DNA from: Flavobacterium sp. CFS9
GTDB lineage: Bacteria > Bacteroidota > Bacteroidia > Flavobacteriales > Flavobacteriaceae
Direction: 5' to 3'
Assembly: GCF_041154745.1 (NCBI RefSeq)
Contig: NZ_AP031573.1
Span: 4,774,001-4,838,000 of the forward strand
Length of the DNA: 64,000 nucleotides
How positions within the stretch are numbered: the first letter of the stretch is position 1; every line of letters begins with the position of its first letter. The position numbers and the translations under genes are program-made. The notes below the pieces were generated by a model. The model was not told the DNA's origin. It saw only the letters and a list, made by a program, of their open reading frames with translations, and made no database searches. Positions 8,708 to 17,830 of this stretch are shown in pieces.

Positions 8708-10201
8708 TTATTTAACAGTTAATGTCATATTAGGAACAATTATAGCGTCAGTTATTCCTCCTGTGAATCGTTGGGCATAAACTTCAAGATAATCATTTGT
8801 TAATAGTTCAACAGAAGCATTTAAAGGAAGGACGATAATATCATTTATTGCTACTCCTCTTCCATAAATTTTATTCTGTGTTAAAGCTGTTCCATTCTTT
8901 GCAATATAGATTATATAGGTTCCTACTGCGGATACTTGAAAGGAAATAGAGCCTGTAACCTGAAAAATTCGTTTCTTTTTTCCCATATATCTCAATCTGT
9001 TATTATTATTTGTTGGTGCATCTAAGGAAAATCTAAATAAATTATAGGATGTTGAATTCCCATTAACTTTAACAATATTACTTGGATTCGATGTATTAAA
9101 GGTTGTAGAAGCACCGGAGCCAACAGGATAATCCATAGTGAAATCGGCTACAGCACTGGCGTCGGTTTCGGTAGGGATTCCAGAACATCGTACGTTCCAG
9201 CTATTGGTAAAGTTGTATCCGCTATACGTACCGGCAGTATAGGGCTTTACATATCCGCTAGTGTTGGTACCGGTAAAAACAACTGTTTCTAAGACAGCAT
9301 CTCCTGATATTGTTGGATTTGAAGATACATCAAATCCAATAGCAGTACCATTGACCTGACTGAAGCCGCCTTGTTTTTCTACAAGAGTAAAAGTTCCGGT
9401 TAGTTTTTCATAAGTACCTGAATTGTTGCTGAACCACCCCAAATTACTAAGTAATAATTGCGTGATATTGTTGTATGTTATTCCATTTGTATTTCCCGAG
9501 AACTGAATGATACTTAAAAAAACCAATCCAAAGCCTGATATACTTCCTACAGAGTTAGAATTAGCTACTATGCAGTCTCTGAATATTAAGTTTTGAGTCG
9601 CTGCTCCACTAAGATTAAATACGTTTCCGGCTGTAGCAAGAAGAGTTAGACCTTTTATAGTTCCTCCGTTGGCACCTTCAAAAATATTTCCTGATGATCT
9701 GATAATAACATCTTGATTGGAATCCACTCCCTGTAAATAAGCATTATTTAGGTCAATAGGAAAATTAAAAGTAACATTACCGTTAATTTCATATAATGTA
9801 CTGGAATTCAGAAGATATTTAGAGCCTCCTCCGGCGGCAAGTTCATCAGCTAAAATATTGGCTAAATTATCCGTAGATTTTATACGTTTAAAATTGATCC
9901 TTCCCTGCACTCCGCTGCTTAACGGCATCCATGAAGTGCTGCCTGCTGAATAATAGTAAAAAACTTTCAAATCCGTATCATAGACTATAAGACCATCAGC
10001 CGGAGTTGTGATCGCAGTTCTTTGAGCAGTTGTCATTCTGGGCGTAAGTAATCCTTGTGTAGTAGAGGTAAGATCTAGTATTGAACTGGAATTTGGCGTT
10101 ATTGTCCCAATTCCGACTTGCGCATTAGCTATAAATCCAAAAAGAAGAAAGAGAAACACTAAGAATGTTTTATGATTTCTAAGAGCAGGTTTGTTGATCA
10201 T
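8708..10201 (-). CDS. exported VGIGT-type surface protein, probable beta-helix
   Basis: A 497-residue protein with a signal peptide (KTFLVFLFLLFGFIANAQ). The mature start is QVGIGTITPNSSSILDLTSTTQGLLTPRMTTAQRTAI, the 'VGIGTxxP...SALDxxSTxxGxLxPRM' module of Bacteroidota surface and tail-fibre-like proteins. Residues about 135-330 are rich in short beta repeats with N/G/S turns (GNVTFNFP, VIIRSSGNIF, GLTLLAT), fitting a right-handed beta-helix. The C-terminus (SFQVSAVGTYIIYIAKNG...DYLEVYAQRFTG) resembles a TNF-like or fibre-tip jelly roll and is not a T9SS sorting domain. The gene is last in an apparent operon, 51 bases after the T9SS gene. Its role is probably surface binding; the ligand is unknown. 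Confidence 0.7.
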   Translation of the reverse strand: MINKPALRNHKTFLVFLFLLFGFIANAQVGIGTITPNSSSILDLTSTTQGLLTPRMTTAQRTAITTPADGLIVYDTDLKVFYYYSAGSTSWMPLSSGVQGRINFKRIKSTDNLANILADELAAGGGSKYLLNSSTLYEINGNVTFNFPIDLNNAYLQGVDSNQDVIIRSSGNIFEGANGGTIKGLTLLATAGNVFNLSGAATQNLIFRDCIVANSNSVGSISGFGLVFLSIIQFSGNTNGITYNNITQLLLSNLGWFSNNSGTYEKLTGTFTLVEKQGGFSQVNGTAIGFDVSSNPTISGDAVLETVVFTGTNTSGYVKPYTAGTYSGYNFTNSWNVRCSGIPTETDASAVADFTMDYPVGSGASTTFNTSNPSNIVKVNGNSTSYNLFRFSLDAPTNNNNRLRYMGKKKRIFQVTGSISFQVSAVGTYIIYIAKNGTALTQNKIYGRGVAINDIIVLPLNASVELLTNDYLEVYAQRFTGGITDAIIVPNMTLTVK

Positions 10202-10252
10202 AATTTTTGATTTTAGTTATTTTTTCCTGTTGTTTATTTTGAGTAATGACAG

Positions 10253-12037
10253 TTAATTTTTAGAGTTTAAAACGATAATTTTCTCCGTGAATCTTTCATT
10301 ATTCAGAGTTAAAAATTCAGCTACATAAATTCCGCTGCTTAATCCATTGGTTGAAAAAGTATAATTTTGTTCTGTTCCCAGATTTTCTTTATGCAGAATA
10401 ACTTTCCCGGTTATTTCATAAAGCTTGAACGTTCTTAAGGAAAGGTTTTTGGGATTCGATACTTTTAAACTATTATTGATATTATCCTGATTAATGAAAA
10501 ACGGATTATAGTTTTTGTCACTGGTATTAAGTGTTTTATCGTCTTTGAATGTAATTTTAAAACGATCTGTGTAAACTCCCTTTTCAAGATTTACCTCATA
10601 CATTCCATTTTTTATGTCATGAAAAGAATTATTCAGTGCATCATAGAGGTAAATCATTTGCGAAGCTTCCCAACTTATTACTTCAGGAATCTTAAATTTA
10701 AAAGTAGTATTGGTAGTTGCCTTTACGATTATGGGGATTTTTTTTTCAGGATCGAAATTTACACCCTGAATGATATAATTATTGTTTTCAATTAAAAAAC
10801 TCACATCATTGGGAAGTTCGTCCATACCAAGCGCATCAATACCAATATCAACTCCATCTGTTGCGCGAGAGACAAATACAAGGGCTAATTGTCTGGTAAA
10901 TTCATTATTAATTATAACATTCAATTTAAGGTATGAAATCTCCTCGGTAGCTTCCATTCCTTTGTCGCTTTTTTCTTTAGGAATATGTTTTTCAAACTGT
11001 GACAAACCACTTCCTTGTTTGTAAAATGCCCTCTGGGTATTTTTAAACGTCGCAGTTCCGCTAGCGGTGGCATTAATTACAAATCCCTGACCAATTGGAG
11101 AATATTTTCTTTGTATTACAAGCCCGGAAGACAATCCCGTATTGTTTACTGAGCCATCCGCGTTATAGGTATTGAAAGTGGCTGGTACATATACACCATT
11201 AGACCCCAAACTGATTGGAGAATATGCGCCATATCCTCCTCTGTAATTCACTAAGGTATGTGTATTTACGGTCTTATCCTGCTCCCAGAAGTAGGCAATA
11301 CCTCCAGTATTTGCGTTAGAAGGATCTAAAAGAAAAGCATTTAAATGTAAAGCTGAAGGATATGGATTTCCGGTTAAAGTGGCATTATTAGCCCCTAAGG
11401 AAATAGTAATATTGCCATCATTTGGTTTTCCTCTAAAATCATACCTTTGGGCTCCGCCGGGATTATTGGTAACGCCGGTTCCCTCAGGATCTGTCGAATC
11501 AGTTCCGCTGGTTCCTTTCATTGAAAAACCTTCCCCAGGTGCTAAAATGGTAGATCCCCCAACAAAAATCCATTGTGAATAATTATTGGCATTTATGAGT
11601 TTATAAACCCATTTTGATGCTATTGCCAGAGGGTTAGAGGTTCCATCGGAATTACTTATGGGTAGAATTGTTGATGCCCCTGAAGCAATTGCCGTGGTAG
11701 GTCTACTCAGCATTGTAATGCCAAAGTTTCCATTTCCGGATGAATTCGTGGCGTTTCCAACTGGAGAACACCAATAATTATAATCGAAATTATCCGAAGT
11801 TCCCCTTTGATAAACTGACAATGTACCCAATCCCGAATTAGTTGAATTCCCTGTTGTTCCCTGTAACAATTGTGAATTATTACGCAGATACAGATTAGAA
11901 TTCAAACTTAAGTTGATATCCTGTTGAACAAATACCACTTCATTCTTTACATACATGTTCGTATTTGGACTGAAATAAATTTGTGAGATACATTTTGAAT
12001 TAATCAACAGGAAAATAAATAGAATTATGATCTTCAT
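10253..12037 (-). CDS. T9SS-exported surface protein with sorting domain
   Basis: A 594-residue protein. The signal peptide is MKIIILFIFLLINSKCISQ. The large N-terminal region is Asn/Gly/Ser-rich (NTNMYVKNEVVFVQQDINL, WCSPVGNATN, GNPYPSALHLNAFL). The middle has a beta-sandwich look (YLKLNVIINNEFTRQLALVFV...GVDIGIDALGMDELPNDVSFLIENNNY). The C-terminal sorting domain of about 75 residues includes LSLRTFKLYEITGKVIL and LSSGIYVAEFL...FTEKIIVL. I know the GNPYPSALH region from many Flavobacterium T9SS-exported proteins. It is placed between a small proline-rich membrane peptide and the VGIGT protein on the same strand, which suggests one cell-surface operon. No enzyme motif is visible. Confidence 0.78.
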   Translation of the reverse strand: MKIIILFIFLLINSKCISQIYFSPNTNMYVKNEVVFVQQDINLSLNSNLYLRNNSQLLQGTTGNSTNSGLGTLSVYQRGTSDNFDYNYWCSPVGNATNSSGNGNFGITMLSRPTTAIASGASTILPISNSDGTSNPLAIASKWVYKLINANNYSQWIFVGGSTILAPGEGFSMKGTSGTDSTDPEGTGVTNNPGGAQRYDFRGKPNDGNITISLGANNATLTGNPYPSALHLNAFLLDPSNANTGGIAYFWEQDKTVNTHTLVNYRGGYGAYSPISLGSNGVYVPATFNTYNADGSVNNTGLSSGLVIQRKYSPIGQGFVINATASGTATFKNTQRAFYKQGSGLSQFEKHIPKEKSDKGMEATEEISYLKLNVIINNEFTRQLALVFVSRATDGVDIGIDALGMDELPNDVSFLIENNNYIIQGVNFDPEKKIPIIVKATTNTTFKFKIPEVISWEASQMIYLYDALNNSFHDIKNGMYEVNLEKGVYTDRFKITFKDDKTLNTSDKNYNPFFINQDNINNSLKVSNPKNLSLRTFKLYEITGKVILHKENLGTEQNYTFSTNGLSSGIYVAEFLTLNNERFTEKIIVLNSKN

Positions 12038-12101
12038 TACTTTAACTTTAAGATTAATAGCGTTTATTTACAAAAACTATATATTGGATGTTTTTCTTTT
12101 T

Positions 12102-12293
12102 TTAATTAAAAAAAAAAGCTCCAAGTATTATTCCACTTAGAAATAATATCGAAATTTCGTTGTCTATTGGTACAGGATCTCCAACTGGTGGAGGTATAGA
12201 TTGCGGTTGTGGTACTGGGGGCGATGGCGCAGCTATGTTATTAGATGAAATAAAAAGAAGAATTACTACCAATTTTAACGATTTAACTTTCAT
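12102..12293 (-). CDS. small proline-rich membrane peptide upstream of T9SS gene
   Basis: A 63-residue peptide in three parts: signal peptide MKVKSLKLVVILLFISSNNIAA, a Pro-rich stretch APSPPVPQPQSIPPPVGDPVPIDN, and a C-terminal hydrophobic segment ISILFLSGIILGAFFF. This design (leader, PPP..G.PID, short helix at the end) is common in flavobacteria and resembles small sorting-tag peptides, although no run of basic residues follows the last helix. It is 64 bases upstream of the T9SS gene and probably its operon leader. The function is unknown. Confidence 0.6.
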   Translation of the reverse strand: MKVKSLKLVVILLFISSNNIAAPSPPVPQPQSIPPPVGDPVPIDNEISILFLSGIILGAFFFN

Positions 12294-12753
12294 ATTACTT
12301 AGAATTAAGAGTTGCGAAATTGATTAAATTGTAATTTTTTTATTATTCTATTTTTGGTATAACAACAATAATTTAGGTAATTTACTGATATGAAGATATA
12401 AAAAATCTTACAAAATAAAAATCAAAAAAGAATAATTTTGTATGAATTATTTATGTAGTAGGATTACCGCCGAAAATATTATCTTTAAAAGGTCACAAAG
12501 TAATATCTCGTCACTATTTTTGTATAAAAAAATACCATGTAGCATACTGAAAAGTAAACTGGAGTTGTCTTCTGTTTTGCTACAAAAAGTTCAGTCAGTA
12601 AACTATACTCAGAATAAACACCTACAACAACGCATTTCACTTGTTTTTTTTTACAAAAACAAATATTGCTGAAGAACTAATAAAAATAGGTAATTAGACA
12701 TATTTGTAACTAACAGAAAGTACTAAACGATAATGCATCAAAAATAAAAAACT
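12294..12753. other. divergent intergenic region with repeat copy
   Basis: This separates the surface-protein operon (minus) from map (plus). It contains a dispersed-repeat copy at 12559-12587. A 76-codon frame spans 12442-12672, but it has no features of a gene and overlaps the repeat. The remainder is AT-rich promoter-type sequence without a clear consensus. Confidence 0.45.
12559..12587 (+). repeat. dispersed repeat copy D
   Basis: CTGGAGTTGTCTTCTGTTTTGCTACAAAAAG matches the GGAGxTxxCTxCTxTTTTGCxACAA core also seen at 31929 and 33400. Confidence 0.45.
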
Positions 12754-13518
12754 ATGTCAATAACAAAAGAATCAGAGTTATTAGGAATGCAAAAAGCAAG
12801 TGATGCTGTTGCCTATACTCTCAAAGCAATGATAGATTACGCTCAGCCTGGAATGAGTACAAACGAGCTCGACCAATACGGAGCAAAAATTTTATCTGAT
12901 TTTGGAGCAAAGTCTGCACCACATTTGACTTATGGCTTTCCGGGTTGGAGCTGCATAAGTGTTGGTAATGAATTTTGTCATGGAATTCCTTCTGTCAAAA
13001 GAATTCTAAAAGAAGGCGATCTAATAAACATTGACGTTTCAGCAGAACTTGACGGATTTTGGGCAGATAATGGGGCTTCATTCGTTTTAGGAAAAGACAT
13101 TCACCAACATCAAAAATTAGTTAATGCTTCAAGAGAAATCTTAGAAAAAGCAATTAACAATATAAAGGGCGGTGTTAAAATTTCAGATATTGGCTATATA
13201 ATCGAAACGGAAGCAAAAAGAAGAGGTTTTAAAGTCATTAAAAATCTAGGCGGGCACGGAATTGGAAAAAGTTTACACGAACAACCTGATGAAATTTTGA
13301 ATTATAGAAATCGTTTTGATCAAAGACGATTTAAGAAGAATGCCGTAGTAGCAATTGAAACTTTTATTTCAACTAATTCAACATATGCTATAGAATTAAA
13401 TGACGGCTGGACAATGGTTGGGAACAATGGTGGTTTTATGGCACAACACGAGCACACAATTGTTGTAACGGACGGAAAACCGATAATACTAACAGAAAAA
13501 AACGGAATTTTTAACTAA
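12754..13518 (+). CDS. map: methionine aminopeptidase, type I
   Basis: A 254-residue cytosolic enzyme that removes the initiator Met from nascent proteins. All six expected metal or catalytic residues are present with the right spacing: H76 (CHGIPS), D94 (INIDVSAELDG), D105 (FWADNGASF), H168 (GGHGIGKSLHEQP), E202 (AIETFIS) and E233 (QHEHTIVV). The length is that of short type I enzymes without an N-terminal extension. It is not in the ribosomal-protein operon where the housekeeping copy usually sits, so it may be a second, accessory copy. The gene stands alone; the start ATG at 12754 fits the family N-terminus. Confidence 0.92.
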   Translation: MSITKESELLGMQKASDAVAYTLKAMIDYAQPGMSTNELDQYGAKILSDFGAKSAPHLTYGFPGWSCISVGNEFCHGIPSVKRILKEGDLINIDVSAELDGFWADNGASFVLGKDIHQHQKLVNASREILEKAINNIKGGVKISDIGYIIETEAKRRGFKVIKNLGGHGIGKSLHEQPDEILNYRNRFDQRRFKKNAVVAIETFISTNSTYAIELNDGWTMVGNNGGFMAQHEHTIVVTDGKPIILTEKNGIFN

Positions 13519-13670
13519 AGTAATTTTCATACATAAGCAACTTATCAAAATTGTGTAGTTTTTCAATTAATTAAAAATAGCGTTTCTTTGATTTTACTGC
13601 TAAAATGGACAAAGCAGTTTTAAACTGATTCATTTTTTTGAAGCTATAATTTTAAAAGTGATAAAAAATA

Positions 13671-13751
13671 AGTTTAGATCCGGGAGACAGCATAAATAAC
13701 AATACAATTTTTATAGCTCCTCAAGGTAAGACGTCTGATGTATTGTTTTGA
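13671..13751 (+). pseudogene. duplicated 3' fragment of the secreted-protein gene at 26.0 kb
   Basis: It encodes SLDPGDSINNNTIFIAPQGKTSDVLF and a stop. This corresponds to YLDPGDSVNNNAIFIVPQGE..DVLL at the end of the gene at 26044-26544. I count roughly 85% nucleotide identity over about 68 bases by eye. The 5' part of the gene is absent here, so it is a relic of a second copy. Confidence 0.7.
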
Positions 13752-13814
13752 AAAACTTAACAAAATGCTATTGATTCAATACAATAGTATCTCAAAATTT
13801 AAGAAACTAATTGT

Positions 13815-13852
13815 AAAACAAACCTCTTTTAATTTAAGTAGAGGTTTGTTTT
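13815..13852 (-). terminator. intrinsic terminator of the sigma/DinB operon
   Basis: AAAACAAACCTCT and AGAGGTTTGTTTT pair over 13 bp around a 12-nt loop, with A/T tracts on both sides. It lies 46 bases downstream of the DinB stop codon on the minus strand. Confidence 0.7.
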
Positions 13853-13897
13853 TCAATATTTATATCAACATCTTATTTTCTGATCAAATTCAGGTTC

Positions 13898-14344
13898 TCA
13901 TTTCTCTATTAATCGCCTATGATAATTTATCTGTCCTAAGTGATAAGTCAAATGTGTCATCAAATGTACCAGCAAATACTCTGTCGTACATGATTCTGAG
14001 AACTTTAAAATTGGATAGTCTTTTTCTAATTCTTCCTTTGAAAGCATGCTAATTGACGTTCTTATCATCTTTTGGGTATCTTTTATCATTTCAATTATTT
14101 TTGTTCTTGCAACATTCTTTTGAGCAAATTCAAGATCTCTGTCCCGAATATAATTTGTATGCCCAATGTACTTCCCAATAAATTCGTTTAAATTTCCCAC
14201 CAAGTGAAGAGCCAGATTTCCTGCCGGGTTAGAGATAGATCTTTCAACTTTCCAAATATTCTCTTCTTCTTTGTAGAGTTCAATTTCGGAGATTAGTTTA
14301 TCTAAGTCTCTTTCAAAAAATGATATTAGTTCTTCTGTAGTCAT
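13898..14344 (-). CDS. DinB-family protein (DUF1572 type)
   Basis: A 148-residue four-helix-bundle protein. The putative metal site is the usual three-histidine set: H47 in NLALHLVGNL, and H131 and H135 in MTHLTYHLGQINYHRR. Family members include bacillithiol- or mycothiol-dependent transferases and many proteins of unknown role. It is the last gene of a four-gene minus-strand run (ECF sigma, membrane protein, metallophosphoesterase, DinB) with 33 bases to the preceding gene, and is followed by a strong terminator. The substrate is unknown. Confidence 0.85.
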   Translation of the reverse strand: MTTEELISFFERDLDKLISEIELYKEEENIWKVERSISNPAGNLALHLVGNLNEFIGKYIGHTNYIRDRDLEFAQKNVARTKIIEMIKDTQKMIRTSISMLSKEELEKDYPILKFSESCTTEYLLVHLMTHLTYHLGQINYHRRLIEK

Positions 14345-14377
14345 CTGTGTTAATTTTATGTTTGAATTGAAATTGTC

Positions 14378-15550
14378 TTATAGCTCTTCTTTTTCTCCGT
14401 CATGAAAAAGCCTGTAATATTTGCCTTCTTCTATTAGCAGACCCTGTGATTTTTGATCAGGAATACTTTTAGAATAATCTTTGGGGTGCTTTACATCAAT
14501 ACCAATCACCTTACCTTCGAATTGTTTGTTAACTTCTGATTGCAAAGTATGTCCCACTACTATCGACTCTGCATTAAAGATCTTAAGCCCCCGTTCTATA
14601 TCTTCCTGTTTTAAATCTTCTTTGAAATACCCTCTGTACCAATTTATACCATTATGCGAAGAAATCAATAACTGTTCTAAACTTTTCTCTGCTTTCGGAT
14701 AATATGATTTATAATAATTGCTTCGGATAATTCGATTGACTTCGTTTAAATTTGTTTTGTAATTAGCAAGGTCGGGATGTATCCCACCGTGTGCAAATAA
14801 AATTCCGTTAATCTGTTCTATTGAATTTTTGCTTGACATCCATTTTCCCAAAAACGAATCCGAGCTATACAAATCCGTTTGTTTTCTTTGTAAAATAGAG
14901 GCTACATGATAATACTTAGGTGATGTTGATTCAAAATTCCCCTGCATATTTTTTAATTCATGATTCCCTAAAATATAATGAACCCGTCCACTATTTTCTC
15001 TTGCTTCTTGTTCTAACTTATAAATGAACCAAAGTACTTGTGTGGTTGAAAAATCTCTGTCAACAAAATCACCAAGCAAAACTAAATGGCCATTTCCAAA
15101 TGTCCAATTTGATTTTTCATCAATTACTTTAGCATTTATCAAAAAATCACGAAAGGTCTTAAATCCGCTTTCGATATCTGAGACCGCTAAAATCTTAAAA
15201 TTACCTTTATAAGTATTCTCAGGAACTTTTATATCATTATCAATCGTAAACTCAAAACGGGATGAATCTAAAGGAAAATAACAATAAACCGGAATTTTTG
15301 TTCCGGATGAATAATCTTTCTGATCGAGATAAAATCCATCATCCTGATTACCTTTAATATAATTTACAGTAAATGTACTGTCATTTTTTTTAAAAACATA
15401 AGGACCATCTTTATCCCAATGCATCATTAAAGGGTCTTCGGCATAACGAAAACTTGCACCATGATAAAGTCCAAAGGAAACAGCAATAAATGCTACAATT
15501 ATAAAAGTGGTAACCACATGTTTTATGTATCTCAAAATTCTTTTTTTCAT
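14378..15550 (-). CDS. membrane-anchored calcineurin-like metallophosphoesterase
   Basis: 390 residues. Residues 8-28 are a single N-terminal hydrophobic helix (VVTTFIIVAFIAVSFGLYH), so the enzyme probably faces the periplasm. Metallophosphatase motifs: D125 (AVSDIES), D161 and D164 (LLGDFVDRD), N196/H197 (ILGNHELK), FAHGGIHPD and VVGHTLQ. This GDxVDR...GNHE pattern is of the PPP/ApaH-like class. The first motif is D-x-E, where most enzymes have D-x-H, which would change one metal ligand. It lies in the ECF sigma operon between the membrane protein and DinB. The substrate (phosphoprotein, nucleotide or lipid) is not evident. Confidence 0.85.
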   Translation of the reverse strand: MKKRILRYIKHVVTTFIIVAFIAVSFGLYHGASFRYAEDPLMMHWDKDGPYVFKKNDSTFTVNYIKGNQDDGFYLDQKDYSSGTKIPVYCYFPLDSSRFEFTIDNDIKVPENTYKGNFKILAVSDIESGFKTFRDFLINAKVIDEKSNWTFGNGHLVLLGDFVDRDFSTTQVLWFIYKLEQEARENSGRVHYILGNHELKNMQGNFESTSPKYYHVASILQRKQTDLYSSDSFLGKWMSSKNSIEQINGILFAHGGIHPDLANYKTNLNEVNRIIRSNYYKSYYPKAEKSLEQLLISSHNGINWYRGYFKEDLKQEDIERGLKIFNAESIVVGHTLQSEVNKQFEGKVIGIDVKHPKDYSKSIPDQKSQGLLIEEGKYYRLFHDGEKEEL

Positions 15551-15605
15551 ACTTTTTTAAATTGCTTGGTTTTCTGGTTTGATTAAATATTGCTTTAGAT
15601 TTAAG

Positions 15606-16226
15606 CTATAATACTTCCGATTGATAGTTTCTCAGTTCCTGTAAAAGATTTTCTGTCTTCATTATCTTTTTGTCGTATATAAACCTATTGACTAAAAATG
15701 TCCCCAAAAATGAAATTAAAAGACCAATTGTCATAACTGGTACTAGTATACTTTTATATGTCCAAAAATCAATATGATGTAATTGTTTAGTAAAAAGCAC
15801 CATAGAGGTAATAAAAGTAATCGGGAGAAGAATCAACTCCGTTTTTCTGTATTTCAAAATGCTTCGTTTGACTGATAAGACCTTTGTTTGCAAGCTTATA
15901 ACATCGGCGTTGTAGTAATCTATACTATAAAAAAATCTCAGCTTCTTTACAGATAAAACCATATTATATAGTAAAGCTGATAGTAACATAATACTACAAA
16001 ACAGCAATGGCAAGTTATCTTTGTATTTCATAATCCAATAAGTGGCTAAGAAAATCATAGATAGAAAAAAGATTGCACTCCACAACTCATACTTAAGAGG
16101 TTTAGTCATTTCTTTTTTAGAAGCGTTCAGATTCGCTTTTCTAAGTACGATTTCATTAAGCCTGATACTTTTGGCTAGCTTGTTATCATACTGTTTCCAT
16201 ACTTCTTTTAAATTTGTGATATCCAT
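15606..16226 (-). CDS. four-helix membrane protein, putative anti-sigma partner
   Basis: A 206-residue protein starting 4 bases after the sigma-factor stop codon. The cytoplasmic N-terminus of about 45 residues begins MDITNLKEVWKQYDNKLAKSIRLNE and is followed by four hydrophobic segments (about residues 49-65, 73-90, 129-145, 157-180). The 'LKEVWKQYDxKLxxSxxLN' start is familiar from proteins encoded next to ECF sigma factors in Bacteroidota. Because of the tight coupling I infer that it holds the sigma factor at the membrane, but there is no classical zinc anti-sigma motif. Confidence 0.6.
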   Translation of the reverse strand: MDITNLKEVWKQYDNKLAKSIRLNEIVLRKANLNASKKEMTKPLKYELWSAIFFLSMIFLATYWIMKYKDNLPLLFCSIMLLSALLYNMVLSVKKLRFFYSIDYYNADVISLQTKVLSVKRSILKYRKTELILLPITFITSMVLFTKQLHHIDFWTYKSILVPVMTIGLLISFLGTFLVNRFIYDKKIMKTENLLQELRNYQSEVL

Positions 16227-16230
16227 AGTT

Positions 16231-16719
16231 TTATAAATTTTGTTGGTTAAAAAAATCTTTTAGTTTACTTTTTATTCGGTTTATTTTGGTTGCTATATTA
16301 CTTTCACTAATACCTAGAATTACCGCAATGTCCCTGTATCGGGTGTCATCAAGATATAATACCATCAGGGCTTTATCCAGACTATTCAATTTTGCAATGA
16401 ATTCATGGAGTAAGGCTGTCTGTTCTTCTAAACGTGTATCGTAGCTATCATCACTTATCAATAATATTGACTGATCAGAAATGTGTTTGCGTTTTCCTTC
16501 TTTCCTGTAAAAAGAAATAGCCGTATTTAAAGCAATCCTGTATAGCCATGTGCTCATTTTTACACTGCCATTATACCTATCCATTGATTTCCATAATTGT
16601 AATATGATATCCTGCTCCAGATCTTTATGGTTTTCTTTATTTGAACAATAAGTATGACAAATCTTATAGATAATGTTTTTATGTTCCCGTATTACTTCTA
16701 TAAATTGCTCTTTGTTCAT
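16231..16719 (-). CDS. ECF RNA polymerase sigma factor
   Basis: 162 residues. Region 2 is at about 10-75 (IIYKICHTYCSNKENHKDLEQDIILQLWKS, STWLYRIALNTAISFYRK). Region 4 is at about 105-158 (LNSLDKALMVLYLDDTRYRDIAVILGISESNIATKINRIKSKL) with a clear helix-turn-helix. There is no region 1 or 3, as expected for the extracytoplasmic-function group. It is the first gene of an operon with a membrane protein, a metallophosphoesterase and a DinB protein. Such factors usually activate their own operon, so these genes are likely targets. Confidence 0.9.
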   Translation of the reverse strand: MNKEQFIEVIREHKNIIYKICHTYCSNKENHKDLEQDIILQLWKSMDRYNGSVKMSTWLYRIALNTAISFYRKEGKRKHISDQSILLISDDSYDTRLEEQTALLHEFIAKLNSLDKALMVLYLDDTRYRDIAVILGISESNIATKINRIKSKLKDFFNQQNL

Positions 16720-17023
16720 CTATTAAATTTTACATTTACCATATTATTCGGCTGAGCCGCTTAATTATCACATATACTTTTAAATTATTTTTCTAAAAAC
16801 ATACGCTGCTCAACCAATTCCTTTACTTTATACGGTAATGACAAACATATAAGGAACTGTATTCATTTAAAAGAAATTGGGATAAACGTCTCCAAATTGT
16901 ATATTAAAGATGTCTTGAAATAATCAAAGTAATTTCATCACTCAATACTGCCATTTCAAAATCACTTAACCATCATTTGTCAAGAGCTTTGCGGAAGAAT
17001 GCATATAATTGTATAATTGCATT
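16720..17023. other. divergent promoter region
   Basis: It separates the ECF operon (minus) from the LytS-type kinase (plus). A tandem ATAATTG-T-ATAATTG lies just before the kinase start codon. No full consensus promoter was found. Confidence 0.35.
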
Positions 17024-17830
17024 ATGAATTTTCTAAAACGAAATACAAGATGGATTGTGACTGCTCTTTTGATTGCAGCACTGGTACCTGTAATCATTAT
17101 GACTTATGAAGTAATTTTTACTAAAGACAGATCAGTCTTGTTTTTGGGAAATTATCCTCAAAAGCTAGTCTTTATTGTAATTTGTTATTATATTTTTTTA
17201 ATGGGATTGGGTTTATTTTGGCTGGTTAAACAACTTATTTTTGCGGCCAGACTGAAAAATGAAAAATTAAAAGCCGAATTAATGCTTCTGAAGAGTCAGG
17301 TCAATCCACATTTCTTTTTTAATATGCTCAACAATTTATATGGCTGGACTAGAAAAGATCCTGAAAGAGCGCAAGAAATGATATTGAAACTATCGGATAT
17401 GATGCGTTACAGCATTTATGAAGGCGAAAAAGAAACTGTTGCAGTAGCAGACGAAATCAGCTTTTTGAAAAACTTTATAGAGCTCCATAAAATGAGATAT
17501 CATAAACCTATCGATATTGTTTTTATTAATGATATTGAGGGGAATCAAAAAATCATTCCTTTATTACTAATTACACTTTTAGAAAATGCTTTTAAGCATG
17601 GTGTAGAAAAACTTAGAGAAAATGCTTTTATAAAAATGAGTCTAACCCATTATAAAAATCAAATCAATTTTCAAATTGAAAACAATTACGAAAAGACTCA
17701 GAATAGACCAGGAATAGGTTTAAAAAATCTCAAAAGAAGATTAGAATTAACTTATCCAAATCGTCATAAATTGACTTTTTCAATAACGAAAAATATCTAT
17801 AAGGCCGAATTAATTTTAATAGAACTATGA
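17024..17830 (+). CDS. LytS/YehU-type sensor histidine kinase (pair 1)
   Basis: 268 residues from the ATG at 17024; an in-frame ATG at 17009 would add 5. Two N-terminal membrane helices (about 9-31 and 48-72) flank a short outside loop, so the sensor is minimal. The His_kinase domain carries the phospho-acceptor H96 in LLKSQVNPHFFFNMLNNLYGW. The ATP-binding part has LLLITLLENAFKHGV and RPGIGLKNLKRRLEL. It overlaps the downstream LytTR regulator by 4 bases (ATGA), so the two are translationally coupled. Confidence 0.9.
   Translation: MNFLKRNTRWIVTALLIAALVPVIIMTYEVIFTKDRSVLFLGNYPQKLVFIVICYYIFLMGLGLFWLVKQLIFAARLKNEKLKAELMLLKSQVNPHFFFNMLNNLYGWTRKDPERAQEMILKLSDMMRYSIYEGEKETVAVADEISFLKNFIELHKMRYHKPIDIVFINDIEGNQKIIPLLLITLLENAFKHGVEKLRENAFIKMSLTHYKNQINFQIENNYEKTQNRPGIGLKNLKRRLELTYPNRHKLTFSITKNIYKAELILIEL

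Noticed and set aside
12442..12672. 76-codon plus-strand ORF
   Set aside because: Low-complexity composition, no signal or domain, and it overlaps a dispersed repeat copy.
13738..14052. 104-codon plus-strand ORF
   Set aside because: It begins at the end of a pseudogene relic, runs through the terminator hairpin and lies antisense to the DinB gene.
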